64,000 bases of DNA, taken from positions 582,561 to 646,560 of the forward strand of contig NZ_KB899277.1 of assembly GCF_000378145.1 (NCBI RefSeq), in the 5' to 3' direction. Both the position numbers and the translations under genes were made by a program. This DNA comes from Saccharibacillus kuerlensis DSM 22868 (GTDB taxonomy: Bacteria > Bacillota > Bacilli > Paenibacillales > Paenibacillaceae). Positions 41,902 through 50,811 of the stretch are shown here, piece after piece (position 1 is the stretch's first letter; each line of letters opens with the position of its first letter). The notes below the pieces were generated by a model that made no database searches, was not told where the DNA came from, and was given only the letters and a program-made list of their open reading frames with translations.

Positions 41902-41954
41902 ACTCCCGCGAAGTCAGAATGATATACATGTCGGGAGTATTTTTTCATTATTCC
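41902..41954 (-). promoter_or_regulatory. cysT leader: hairpin over the ribosome binding site and GGAATAATG motif
   Basis: ACTCCCG (minus 41938-41932) pairs with CGGGAGT (41908-41902), which contains the GGGAG ribosome binding site. The loop is 23 bases. GGAATAATG lies directly upstream at 41954-41946. The pairing is seen; a regulatory role is inferred. Confidence 0.45.
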
Positions 41955-42135
41955 TATTAGACTACTCGGTTTAACTTAATGCATAATGTAACAGGCTTAG
42001 CGATCAGCGTCAATTGCTTTTTTCAAAAGGAATCCATATCGGACGAAGGTGTCTACCTGATTGCCGGGTATATACTGGAGAGAGCATTTAGACACATACC
42101 AACTTACATATTTCCGTTTTATAAGGAGGAAAACT

Positions 42136-42537
42136 ATGCTGCACACTTTTGAACTGACTACTTCTCGGCGCGATGAGATCGTCGATATTACGCCGCAGGT
42201 CGAAAATCTTGTCCGTCAGAGCGGTATATCCAGCGGCCTTGCATTTGTCTACTGTCCGCACACTACGGCTGGGATCGCCATCAATGAAAATGCCGATCCT
42301 GACGTGAAGCGGGATATTTTAATGATTCTGGACGAAGTCTATCCGTGGACGCATCCCAAATACCGTCACGCCGAAGGCAATACTGCCGCTCACCTAAAGG
42401 CTATTACGTGCGGCTCGTCACAGACTATCATTATTGACAGCGGACGATTGGTTCTCGGAACCTGGCAGGGCATTTACTTCTGTGAGTTTGACGGACCGCG
42501 TTCAAGAGCATTCAAAGTAAAGATTATGGAAGGGTAA
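42136..42537 (+). CDS. yjbQ: YjbQ-family protein (UPF0047)
   Basis: A 133-residue small enzyme-like protein. The family motifs [21 protein letters not shown] (~40-60), [12 protein letters not shown] (~81-92) and [17 protein letters not shown] (~112-128) are intact, with conserved histidines. E. coli YjbQ has weak thiamine-phosphate synthase activity; the physiological role is unclear. ATG 42136 follows AAGGAGG; an earlier in-frame start has no ribosome binding site. A strong terminator follows. Confidence 0.92.
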   Translation: MLHTFELTTSRRDEIVDITPQVENLVRQSGISSGLAFVYCPHTTAGIAINENADPDVKRDILMILDEVYPWTHPKYRHAEGNTAAHLKAITCGSSQTIIIDSGRLVLGTWQGIYFCEFDGPRSRAFKVKIMEG

Positions 42538-42584
42538 AAGATCAATCCGATGCCCAGCGTATTTTTCGCTTATTTGAACACACG

Positions 42585-42617
42585 AAAAGCCCGTATCTCC
42601 ACAGATACGGGCATTTT
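42585..42617 (+). terminator. Terminator of yjbQ
   Basis: GCCCGTATCT-CCAC-AGATACGGGC, a 10-bp perfect stem, with A on the left and ATTTTC on the right. It may also act on the convergent tetR. Confidence 0.85.
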
Positions 42618-42667
42618 CACTTCCCCTTCCATACGACGACGCATTGAAGCGTTTATAAGTTAACTAT

Positions 42668-43270
42668 TCAACGCCTTGAAGCGGGAAGATGCAGATTTTT
42701 GCACAAGATGCGCACATGCACCATCGCAGCCGGACGAACCTCTTCAAATGAAGCTTTCTCCTGGATGTAATAGGAAATAAAACCGTGCGCCGACAAAAAC
42801 AAGCTGAGCGGAATGCTCTTTAGCGATTCATCCGTGTGCATATTGTCATCCAAATGTCCACGGACAATGGATGCAAACTGTTCCAGACATCGTCCCTGCT
42901 CGCTTCGACAATATGCCAACAGCTCTTCGTCGCGCGTCATGAACATGATCTCATACTGATGCGGATGCTCCAAGCCGAAACGAATAAATTCCAGCAGCAG
43001 CATTTCCGTGCGCGTGAACTCGCCAGTTTCCGGCAGAGACATCACACTGTTCAGGCAGCTCGACAAATAGCCGAAATCTTCAATGACGATGGCGTAAAAC
43101 AGCTCCGCTTTTTCTTTAAAGTGATAGTAGAGCGACCCGTGGCTGTAACCGAGATGCTGTCCGATACTGCGCATGGAAATGGCGCGGTATCCTTTGGTAA
43201 TGAACAAGTGTCTGGCCGCCTCCAAAATTCGCTCTCGCGACAATTCCTGCTCTACTGCTCTTCTCGCCAT
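42668..43270 (-). CDS. TetR-family transcriptional regulator
   Basis: A 200-residue repressor. The helix-turn-helix is RERILEAARHLFITKGYRAISMRSIGQHLGYSHGSLYYHFKEKAELFYAI (~12-61). The remaining all-helical part binds an unknown ligand. ATG 43270 follows GAAGGGGA and lies six bases after the yigZ stop, so the two are one transcript. An open frame continues upstream into yigZ but has no start signal. The regulated genes are unknown; yigZ or itself are candidates. Confidence 0.88.
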   Translation of the reverse strand: MARRAVEQELSRERILEAARHLFITKGYRAISMRSIGQHLGYSHGSLYYHFKEKAELFYAIVIEDFGYLSSCLNSVMSLPETGEFTRTEMLLLEFIRFGLEHPHQYEIMFMTRDEELLAYCRSEQGRCLEQFASIVRGHLDDNMHTDESLKSIPLSLFLSAHGFISYYIQEKASFEEVRPAAMVHVRILCKNLHLPASRR

Positions 43271-43275
43271 AGTCG

Positions 43276-43908
43276 TTATTCCCCTTCGATGTAATAAACC
43301 GGATCCCCTTTCACAATATCGGCCTGACCCTGCGTAAGATCCGTGATCCAAGTAACGAAATGATCCGCCTCGTTCGCAGGCGGCAGACAGAGAAGGGTCA
43401 CCTTGTCTGTGAACTGCGTCTCGCCTGTACGGACTTCGCGGCTGCGAAGTTCGTTCTCTACTTTGCCGTGCCAGGTATAGTCGATCGTAACAAACACCTG
43501 CGTATGCAGCACGCGCGTAATTTCGTCGCCGGCTTCAACCGCAGCGACCGCGCCGTCCGCGTAAGCACGAATCAGGCCTCCCGCACCGAGCATAATTCCA
43601 CCAAAGTAACGGGTTACGACAACCGCTACATTTTTCAATTCCCGATTTTTGAGCACTTCCAAAATAGGCTTTCCAGCCGTTCCGCTTGGTTCTCCGTCAT
43701 CGGATTGTTTCTGAATTTCATCGCGCTCGCCGAGCAGATAAGCAGAGCAGTTGTGAGTAGCGTCGCGGTGAATCTTCTTAATTTCATTAATGAAAGCGTT
43801 AGCTTCTTCTTCCGTTGTAACAGGACGAATATGACCGATAAAACGCGACTTGCGGATCACAATTTCTTTGTTTCCTTCATGTCTAACCGTTTTGTAGCGT
43901 TCCAGCAT
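43276..43908 (-). CDS. yigZ: YigZ/IMPACT-family protein
   Basis: A 210-residue protein of the YigZ (YvyE) family. N-terminal blocks are IRKSRFIGHIRPVTTEEEANAFI (~18-40), ATHNCSAYLLG (~50-60) and SDDGEPSGTAGKPILEVL (~69-86), then VVVTRYFGGIMLGAGGLIRAY (~95-115); a ferredoxin-like C-terminal domain (~135-205) follows. The eukaryotic relative IMPACT acts on translation control; the bacterial role is not settled. It precedes tetR by five bases. Confidence 0.92.
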   Translation of the reverse strand: MLERYKTVRHEGNKEIVIRKSRFIGHIRPVTTEEEANAFINEIKKIHRDATHNCSAYLLGERDEIQKQSDDGEPSGTAGKPILEVLKNRELKNVAVVVTRYFGGIMLGAGGLIRAYADGAVAAVEAGDEITRVLHTQVFVTIDYTWHGKVENELRSREVRTGETQFTDKVTLLCLPPANEADHFVTWITDLTQGQADIVKGDPVYYIEGE

Positions 43909-43940
43909 AACGTTGTTCGAACCTTTCTTTCTTTATAATA

Positions 43941-44003
43941 GAAAGCAGTTCCCCATCTCCGCATGCACGATAAAACCGTGATACGGATGGGTGAACTGCT
44001 TTC
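43941..44003. other. Long imperfect stem-loop between pgi and yigZ
   Basis: GAAAGCAGTTC (43941-43951) pairs with GAACTGCTTTC (43993-44003), continued by CCATC/GGATGG. On the minus strand TTTCTATTATAAAG follows. It may be the pgi terminator. Confidence 0.5.
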
Positions 44004-44111
44004 CTCTTGTGCCCGATTTTCGCACTAATACGAATTAACCGGTGGTTATTCTCTTATTAAAACAGGAATTTGCGTTAACGTAAAGATTCATGTCAGAAAT
44101 ATTCCGCGGAA

Positions 44112-45467
44112 TTATTCGGACAGACGCGATTCCAGTTCCGCTTTTTCTTTTTCAAAGCCCGGCTTGCCGAGCAGCGCGAACATGTTCTTTTTGTAAGCTT
44201 CTACGCCCGGCTGGTCGAATGGATTAACGCCCAGCAGGTAGCCGCTAATGCCGCAGGCTTTCTCGAAGAAGTATACGAGGTAGCCGAATGTGTAAGGGCT
44301 GAAATCCTTGATGTTAACGATCAGATTCGGCACTTGGCCGTCTGTATGCGCCAGCATCGTACCTTGGAACGCCTTCTTGTTGACGAAGTCCATCGTTTTG
44401 CCGGCGAGGAAGTTCAGGCCGTCCAGGTCGTCCGGATCTTCTTCGATTGTGATCTGCTCAGATACGTTTTCTACCTGAATGACTGTCTCGAAAATGTTTC
44501 GGCTGCCTTCTTGGATGAATTGACCCATAGAGTGCAGATCGGTCGAGAAATCTACGGAAGACGGGTAGATCCCCTTGAAGTCTTTGCCTTCGCTTTCGCC
44601 GAACAGCTGCTTCCACCATTCCGATACGAAGTGCAGCGATGGCTCGTAGTTTACGAGGATTTCCGTGCCTTTGCCTTTACGGTACAAAGCGTTACGCACA
44701 GCGGCGTACTGGTACGCTTCGTTCTCGGCTACATTAGGGTTCGAGAACTCTTCCGAAGCGTCTGCAGCGCCCTGCATCATGGCGTCGATATCTACACCGG
44801 CAGCCGCGATCGGCAGCAGGCCTACAGCCGTCAGTACAGAGTAACGTCCGCCCACATCGTCAGGAATGATGAAGGACTCGTAGCCTTCTTCAGTTGCCAG
44901 CTTTTTAAGTGCGCCGCGCTCTTTGTCAGTCGTTGCGTAAATGCGCTTGCGTGCTTCTTCCTTACCGTATTTCTTCTCCAGAGCGGCGCGGAACAGACGG
45001 AAAGCGATCGCAGGTTCAGTCGTCGTACCGGATTTGGAAATGACGTTTACGGAGAAGTCTTTACCTTCGATCAGCTGCATCAGATGTGCGATGTACGTCG
45101 AGCTGATGCTGTTGCCTGCGAAGAAGACTTGAGGAGTCTTACGCTGGGACTTGTCCTGCACGTTGTAGAACGAGTTCGTCAGCATTTCGATCGCAGCGCG
45201 TGCGCCAAGGTACGAACCGCCGATGCCGATTACGATCAGCACTTCGGAATCGCTTTGGATTTTCTCCGCAGCTTTTTTGATTCGTGCGAATTCTTCCTTG
45301 TCGTATTCTTTCGGCAGATCGATCCAACCGAGGTAGTCGGAACCTACACCGGTCTTGTTATGCAGCTGTTCGTGAGCGAGTTTGATCGGCTCCGCGAAGT
45401 ACTCGACTTCATGCTGTCCGACAAATTCGAGCGCTTTGCTGTAATCAAAATAAACGTTTTTGGCCAT
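44112..45467 (-). CDS. pgi: Glucose-6-phosphate isomerase
   Basis: A 451-residue enzyme that interconverts glucose-6-phosphate and fructose-6-phosphate in glycolysis. Visible are [18 protein letters not shown] (~77-94), [18 protein letters not shown] (~143-160), [16 protein letters not shown] (~206-221), the catalytic Glu near [13 protein letters not shown] and the C-terminal [24 protein letters not shown] 45467 (GGAGG upstream) gives the length of the B. subtilis enzyme; an upstream in-frame codon is not needed. It is downstream of tkt on the same strand. Confidence 0.96.
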   Translation of the reverse strand: MAKNVYFDYSKALEFVGQHEVEYFAEPIKLAHEQLHNKTGVGSDYLGWIDLPKEYDKEEFARIKKAAEKIQSDSEVLIVIGIGGSYLGARAAIEMLTNSFYNVQDKSQRKTPQVFFAGNSISSTYIAHLMQLIEGKDFSVNVISKSGTTTEPAIAFRLFRAALEKKYGKEEARKRIYATTDKERGALKKLATEEGYESFIIPDDVGGRYSVLTAVGLLPIAAAGVDIDAMMQGAADASEEFSNPNVAENEAYQYAAVRNALYRKGKGTEILVNYEPSLHFVSEWWKQLFGESEGKDFKGIYPSSVDFSTDLHSMGQFIQEGSRNIFETVIQVENVSEQITIEEDPDDLDGLNFLAGKTMDFVNKKAFQGTMLAHTDGQVPNLIVNIKDFSPYTFGYLVYFFEKACGISGYLLGVNPFDQPGVEAYKKNMFALLGKPGFEKEKAELESRLSE

Positions 45468-45781
45468 GGTTAAAAAAACCTCCTCTAAATTTGCTTCTTT
45501 TACTGCCGCAATCATCTTGCACGTTTAAACATCCAGAACCAGCATACTGGATTTATTAAGTACTGACAAGCGAGGCAGGGCACACTTCTAACCGAAAAAG
45601 CCCTATCTCTGTTCATGCTTATGACATTCTATTACATAAAAAACACCCCTATCGTCATCCGGCCGGAGTCCATTACCGGATGCTCACTTTTGCACGGACG
45701 CCGCAGGGGCGGTGAAAAACTCGGGTGTTTCCTTGACCGAAATGATTGGATCAAGCGGTCAAGGATTGATCCCCAAATTTT
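45468..45781. other. tkt-pgi intergenic region
   Basis: Dominated by a multi-stem structure (45638-45764). Between it and pgi, 45468-45637, only the GGAGG ribosome binding site is clear. Confidence 0.6.
45638..45764 (-). ncRNA. Multi-stem RNA-like structure ending in a T-tract (tkt terminator or unrecognised element)
   Basis: On the minus strand: hairpin CCTTGACCG/CGGTCAAGG (45764-45756 with 45739-45731). Then an outer stem ACACCC/GGGTGT (45728-45723 with 45648-45643) encloses two inner hairpins, GCC/GGC near 45700-45710 and CATCCGG/CCGGATG (45682-45676 with 45662-45656). TTTTTT follows. It starts 18 bases after tkt. It terminates tkt, but is more elaborate than a plain terminator. Confidence 0.5.
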
Positions 45782-47800
45782 TTATTTAAGCAGTTCTTTG
45801 ACTTTGGACACGACGTTTTCCGGCGTGAAGCCGTACTCTTCCATGACCTTGCCACCTGGAGCCGAAGCGCCGAACGTATCGATGCCAAGGATTGCGCCAG
45901 CATCACCAACGTAACGCTCCCAGCCGAATGGACTAGCCATTTCCACAGCCAGACGAGCTTTGACATCAGGCAGAATTACGGAATCTTTGTAAGCTTTGTC
46001 CTGTTTCTCGAACAGATCCCAGCTTGGCATGCTGACAACGCGAACCTGGATACCTTCTTCCGCAAGTTTGGCTTGTGCTTTAACAGCAAGCTGTACTTCC
46101 GAACCTGTAGCAAGAATTTGAGCGGCAGGCTTGCCGTCTTTTGCATCAGATACAACGTAAGCGCCGCGTGTTACGCCTTCCCATGCGCCTTCAACCGAAC
46201 CTTCGAGGATCGGCAGGTTCTGACGAGTCAGGACCAGAGCAACCGGATTTTCTTTGTTTTGCAGGGAGTATGCCCATGCCGCAGACGTTTCGTTCGCATC
46301 CGCCGGACGGATAACCGTAAGGCCTGGAATGATGCGTACGGACGCAAGCTGCTCGATCGGCTCGTGAGTCGGACCGTCTTCGCCGACAGCGATACTGTCG
46401 TGCGTCAGTACGTACGTAACAGGCAGTTTCATCAGAGCGGCCAGACGAATCGCCGGACGCAGGTAATCGGTGAATACGAAGAATGTACCGCCGAAGACTT
46501 TGATACCGCCATGCAGAGCAATACCGTTCATTGCGCCGGCCATACCGAATTCGCGTACGCCGTAGTAGATATTGCGTCCTGTACGCTCCTGCGGCGTGAA
46601 TACGGTCACGTCGTTCAGATGCGTCATTGTCGAGCTTTCCAAGTCGGCAGATCCGCCGAACAGCTGAGGCACACGATGTACGACACCGTTCAGAGCTTTA
46701 CCGGAAGCGACACGTGTCGACATTTCTTTGTCTTCCACTGTGTACTTAGGCAGTTCCTTGTCCCATTCGATCGGCAGTTCGCTGTTGAAAGCCATCTGGA
46801 ACTGAGCAGCCAGTTCAGGATTTTCCTTCTGGAATTTCTCAAACTGATCGTCCCAGATCTTGTTCGCCAGTTCGCCTTTTTCTTTTACTTTGGCGAAGTG
46901 TTCGCGAACTTCGTCAGGTACGTAGAAGTCCTCTTCGTAAACCCAGTTGTAGAATTCTTTTGTCAGCTTGGTTTCGTCGGAACCGAGTGGGGAACCGTGA
47001 GTACCCGCATGTCCGCCTTTACCCTGCTTGTTCGGGCTGCCATAACCGATGATCGTTTTTACTTCGATCAGTGTCGGACGTCCCGTATCCATTTTCGCTT
47101 CCGCGATTGCTTTGTCGAGCGCATCGATATCGTTGCCGTCTTCAACGCGCAGTACCTGCCAGCCGTAACCGTCAAAGCGTTTAGCAACACTGTCCGTGAA
47201 CGAAAGCGAAGCTTCGCCGTCCAGCGTAATGTCGTTGGAATCGTACAGCATAATCAGTTTGCCGAGCTGCATATGTCCGGCCATCGAAGCCGCTTCGTGC
47301 GAAACGCCTTCCATCAGGTCGCCGTCGCCGCAGATTGCGTATGTGTAATGGTCAATCAGTTTATAGTCGCCTTGGTTATAAACGGCTGCCGTGTGCGCTT
47401 CCGCAATGGCCATACCTACTGCCATCGCTACGCCCTGACCCAGTGGTCCGGTTGTCGCGTCTACACCAGCTGTGTGACCGAATTCCGGGTGACCCGGAGT
47501 TTTGCTTCCCCATTGACGGAACTGCTTGATCTCTTCCATCGGCAGATCATAGCCCGACAGGTGCAGCAGGCTGTAAAGCAGCATCGAACCGTGGCCGGCA
47601 GACAGAACGAAACGGTCCCGGTTAACCCAGTTCGGGTTGGACGGGTTGTGGTTCATCGTTTTAGCGAAAAGCTGGTAGCCCATCGGTGCGGAACCCATTG
47701 GCATACCTGGGTGTCCCGATTTTGCTTTTTCGATCGCATCGATCGAAAGGGTACGAATTGTAGCAATCGACAGATCGTCGATTTTGACATTGTTAGCCAT
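45782..47800 (-). CDS. tkt: Transketolase
   Basis: A 672-residue enzyme of the pentose phosphate pathway, moving two-carbon units with thiamine diphosphate and Mg2+. Motifs are [15 protein letters not shown] (~28-42), [17 protein letters not shown] (~118-134), the ThDP motif [16 protein letters not shown] (~156-171) through [10 protein letters not shown], and the pyrimidine-domain block [10 protein letters not shown] and [31 protein letters not shown] precedes the ATG. The length is normal. Confidence 0.97.
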   Translation of the reverse strand: MANNVKIDDLSIATIRTLSIDAIEKAKSGHPGMPMGSAPMGYQLFAKTMNHNPSNPNWVNRDRFVLSAGHGSMLLYSLLHLSGYDLPMEEIKQFRQWGSKTPGHPEFGHTAGVDATTGPLGQGVAMAVGMAIAEAHTAAVYNQGDYKLIDHYTYAICGDGDLMEGVSHEAASMAGHMQLGKLIMLYDSNDITLDGEASLSFTDSVAKRFDGYGWQVLRVEDGNDIDALDKAIAEAKMDTGRPTLIEVKTIIGYGSPNKQGKGGHAGTHGSPLGSDETKLTKEFYNWVYEEDFYVPDEVREHFAKVKEKGELANKIWDDQFEKFQKENPELAAQFQMAFNSELPIEWDKELPKYTVEDKEMSTRVASGKALNGVVHRVPQLFGGSADLESSTMTHLNDVTVFTPQERTGRNIYYGVREFGMAGAMNGIALHGGIKVFGGTFFVFTDYLRPAIRLAALMKLPVTYVLTHDSIAVGEDGPTHEPIEQLASVRIIPGLTVIRPADANETSAAWAYSLQNKENPVALVLTRQNLPILEGSVEGAWEGVTRGAYVVSDAKDGKPAAQILATGSEVQLAVKAQAKLAEEGIQVRVVSMPSWDLFEKQDKAYKDSVILPDVKARLAVEMASPFGWERYVGDAGAILGIDTFGASAPGGKVMEEYGFTPENVVSKVKELLK

Positions 47801-48099
47801 ATTCTAATATCCTCCTCGGTCGTTTCCGGATAAACGGTAACGGATTGTGAAGACTCCTGTGATCTAGTATATCACTTTGAAACATTCATTTCCATAGCAT
47901 TCGAAATAAAGCCGGAAATTTGCCGATTTCTCAGGTAAATAACTTGTTTGGCCTTTCTGCCGAAATGCAATTTCACTCCTGTCCACATAGAACTTTACCC
48001 GGACTGCCGTCCCGATACTCGCCCACAAAACAATTTGTTCGTACAAATGCATGAAGAACAGGGCAAGCATTTTGCTTAACAGCTATCACACGTTAACGA
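47801..48099. other. Intergenic region upstream of tkt
   Basis: AT-rich; nothing recognised beyond the tkt ribosome binding site. Confidence 0.5.
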
Positions 48100-49569
48100 T
48101 CAGACATTCAGACCGAACAGCCGCTCTCTCTTCTCGCGTTCCAAATCCTGCACGGACAAAATTTCCGTGCCGAAGATCATTGTAATCCGATTTTCTGCCT
48201 CATATCGCTCCCAAGGAAGGGCTGCTGTGGAAGGCTCTCCGGATTTGGCAAACTCCTGCCAGGCGCTGCGCATAGCATCGGATAAATTTTGCATCGCCGG
48301 CTCAATCCGTACACCCATGCGCGGCAGCAGAACCAGATTCCCGAACACAAACGGAATTTCGGCGGCATGTACCGCTTTACCGAAAAATGGATGATTCGAA
48401 AGCGACCAATCGAAGCGGTACATCCATACCGGAGCGTGCGCCGACTGCGCTTCCGCAAAAATCAGGGCTGAACGCCAGAAATACAAATCCGTCATCATTC
48501 CAGCCTGACCCTCGATGGAGGATGGGTATCTGTTGATCCATTCCTCCGCATTGTCCAATCCGGTCAGTCTATGCAGCATGCCGGCGAATGCTTCCGGATC
48601 CATGCGCTGCGACTCGTCCCGTAGGAAAAATGCGCCTTCGTCGCGATTTGTTCCGATAATCAGCGGAATGCCTGCGGCAGATCCTTCGGATACGGCCTGC
48701 ACCGGGTCGACAGGCAGCGTCGAAGGTTCCAGTGTGGGCTGGAACGGAAGACCCGGCGAGCCGCCTTCCGCTCCTTGCATTAATGCGGCTGCCGCGCTCA
48801 GAAGCTCTTGCACCGACGCCGATTTAAGACGATCCAGACTGCCTCCGTCTACACCAAGATAGCGCAGATAAGCGGCTGCCACGCCTTCGGCCTGAGCCGG
48901 AGCCAGATACTGTGAGCCTCCGCTCTGCATCACGGCTTTGTGAAACAGTCCCTTGGCAGACGGCATTGCCAGCAGCGCCGCAATGCTCATTGAACCCGCC
49001 GACTCGCCGAACACCGTCACATTATCCGGATTGCCGCCGAAAGCCCCGATGTTCTCCCGAATCCATTTCAGTGCAAGCACCTGATCGGATAACCCCGTAT
49101 TGGAATCGAATTCTTCTCCAAGCGGAGAAAGATGCAGGAATCCCAAAGGTCCCAACCGGTAATTGATCGATACGACGATACAATTTCCACGGAAGGCCAA
49201 CTGCGCACCATCATACAGCGGAATACTGGATGAACCCGACATAAAAGCCCCGCCGTGAATCCAGACCATAACAGGTAGTCCCGTCACATCGTCTTCGGGT
49301 GCCCATATGTTCAGATACAAGCAGTCCTCCGACATCTCCGCCATGCCCGAACCGAACAACGATGTGTCTTCAGACTGAGGCTGCGGACAAATCGGACCGA
49401 ACGTCAGCGCATCCCGAACGCCATTCCAAGCTTCAGCAGGCTGTGCCACCCGAAAGCGAAGTTCACCCACGGGTGGGCGGGCATAGGGTACCCCTTTCCA
49501 TGATACGGCTCCATTTGCCGCCGATCCTCGAAGTTTCCCCTGCTTGGTATCAATCATTTTATATTCCAT
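48100..49569 (-). CDS. pnbA: Type B carboxylesterase (PnbA-like)
   Basis: A 489-residue alpha/beta hydrolase, the same length as B. subtilis PnbA, which cleaves p-nitrobenzyl and other esters. The family start GKLRGSAANGAVSWKGVPYARPPVGELRF, the EDCLYLNIWAP block, oxyanion hole WIHGGAFMSG, nucleophile in GESAGS, acid in TNRDEGAFF and catalytic His in HAAEIPFVFGN are visible. No signal peptide, so cytosolic. The ATG at 49569 has AGGAG upstream; the open frame extends further but without a start signal. Confidence 0.92.
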   Translation of the reverse strand: MEYKMIDTKQGKLRGSAANGAVSWKGVPYARPPVGELRFRVAQPAEAWNGVRDALTFGPICPQPQSEDTSLFGSGMAEMSEDCLYLNIWAPEDDVTGLPVMVWIHGGAFMSGSSSIPLYDGAQLAFRGNCIVVSINYRLGPLGFLHLSPLGEEFDSNTGLSDQVLALKWIRENIGAFGGNPDNVTVFGESAGSMSIAALLAMPSAKGLFHKAVMQSGGSQYLAPAQAEGVAAAYLRYLGVDGGSLDRLKSASVQELLSAAAALMQGAEGGSPGLPFQPTLEPSTLPVDPVQAVSEGSAAGIPLIIGTNRDEGAFFLRDESQRMDPEAFAGMLHRLTGLDNAEEWINRYPSSIEGQAGMMTDLYFWRSALIFAEAQSAHAPVWMYRFDWSLSNHPFFGKAVHAAEIPFVFGNLVLLPRMGVRIEPAMQNLSDAMRSAWQEFAKSGEPSTAALPWERYEAENRITMIFGTEILSVQDLEREKRERLFGLNV

Positions 49570-49678
49570 CGTTTCTCCTGCCTTTCCCGCATCAAACGAC
49601 TTATGTTTATTCTTTCTCTTCCATTTAAACACAGAGCGCAGGAGCGGTTCAAACCATTGGCCTTTCCTAATGACATTG

Positions 49679-49709
49679 AAAAAAGGTGTCCTTCTCTTGA
49701 AAGGACACC
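49679..49709 (-). terminator. Terminator of the first lacI-family gene
   Basis: GGTGTCCTT and AAGGACACC form a 9-bp stem; on the minus strand TTTTTT follows. Confidence 0.85.
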
Positions 49710-49724
49710 CAATCGAATGCGTTT

Positions 49725-50711
49725 TCAATTAACCGAATCTTCAACATTCAGCGTTCCGACCGAACCGCCCTCGATCAACTTGATCTGCATGCGTTCGTGC
49801 TCGACCGACTCGCCGGCCAAAATCTTGAGCAGATGCTCCGCTGCCGCCGCCCCCCACTTAGTCCGGGAATAATCTACGGTTGCCAATCTGGGCTGCAGGT
49901 ACTTGGCCAGCTCGATATTATCAAAGCCGATCAGATGCACCTGCTCGCCGACACGAAGTCCGGTATCGGTCAGCACATTGCAGATTCCGACAGCCATCTC
50001 ATCGTTCAGACAGAACACCGCCACCGGCTCTTTGTACTCCTCGATAATTTGTTGTGCGGCGACCTCTCCACCTTTTTTCTCAAAATTGCTTTGGATCTCG
50101 GTAAGTATCAAGTCCGGTCGTTCCGCCGCCATCTGCCGCACAACAGCCAGCCGTTGATTTGAGTCGTAAGAATCTTCCGGTCCTGTAACCACATACATTC
50201 TGCGGTGTCCCCGCTCAAGCAAATAGTTCATTGCTGCCGCCGCACCAGCTTGATTGTCCAGCAGCACACGATTAATATTCGGATGAATCAGCTCGCGGTC
50301 CATGACAACAATCCGATGACCGCGATCCGCGTAACGTAGAATCTCTTCGCTGTCGAATCCCGAATCGAGAATGATCGCACCGTCGATCATCCGCTCGGGC
50401 AGCATACGATGCGATTGAATACCACTGCAGACGATCATATCGTAGCCTTCCCGATTCAGCACATTTTTGACGCCGTCGAGCAGATCGCCGTAGACTTCAC
50501 CGCGAAAATCGGTCAGGAACACGCCGATGATACGGGATTCTCGCTTCTTCAGCGTGCGTGCTGCGGCGTTAGGTACATAATTCAGTTCTTCCGCAATAGC
50601 CAAAATGCGCGCGCTCGTCTCGTCCGTCACCTTGCTGCTTCCGTTTAACGCATAAGACACTGTCGAAATCGATACTCCCGCTCTCTTGGCGATATCCTTG
50701 ATACTTACCAA
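49725..50711 (-). CDS. LacI-family regulator at the end of the glucan cluster
   Basis: A 328-residue repressor with the N-terminal HTH SIKDIAKRAGVSISTVSYALNG (3-24) and hinge YVPNAAARTLKKRES (45-59), then a periplasmic-binding-protein-like sensor. The start is TTG, with GGGGAG eight bases before it. It lies 100 bases after the phosphorylase gene on the same strand and has its own terminator. It probably controls part of the sugar cluster; a second LacI gene sits at the other end. Confidence 0.9.
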   Translation of the reverse strand: MVSIKDIAKRAGVSISTVSYALNGSSKVTDETSARILAIAEELNYVPNAAARTLKKRESRIIGVFLTDFRGEVYGDLLDGVKNVLNREGYDMIVCSGIQSHRMLPERMIDGAIILDSGFDSEEILRYADRGHRIVVMDRELIHPNINRVLLDNQAGAAAAMNYLLERGHRRMYVVTGPEDSYDSNQRLAVVRQMAAERPDLILTEIQSNFEKKGGEVAAQQIIEEYKEPVAVFCLNDEMAVGICNVLTDTGLRVGEQVHLIGFDNIELAKYLQPRLATVDYSRTKWGAAAAEHLLKILAGESVEHERMQIKLIEGGSVGTLNVEDSVN

Positions 50712-50770
50712 TCCACTCGCTCCCCTGTCTGGTTGCCTTTTTTCTTATTATATCCATCTAACAGACAACG

Positions 50771-50794
50771 AAGGCGATCCGTCAAGATCGCCTT
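50771..50794. other. Hairpin between the phosphorylase and lacI genes
   Basis: AAGGCGATC and GATCGCCTT form a 9-bp stem with a 6-nt loop. A T-rich run follows only on the plus strand, so its role for the minus-strand genes is unclear. Confidence 0.5.
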
Positions 50795-50811
50795 GTGTTT
50801 TTCGACAAATT

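Noticed and set aside
46073..47833. Long open frame (586 codons) antisense to transketolase
   Set aside because: Mirror of a strongly conserved gene; no ribosome binding site or family motifs. Such antisense frames are common here because of codon bias.
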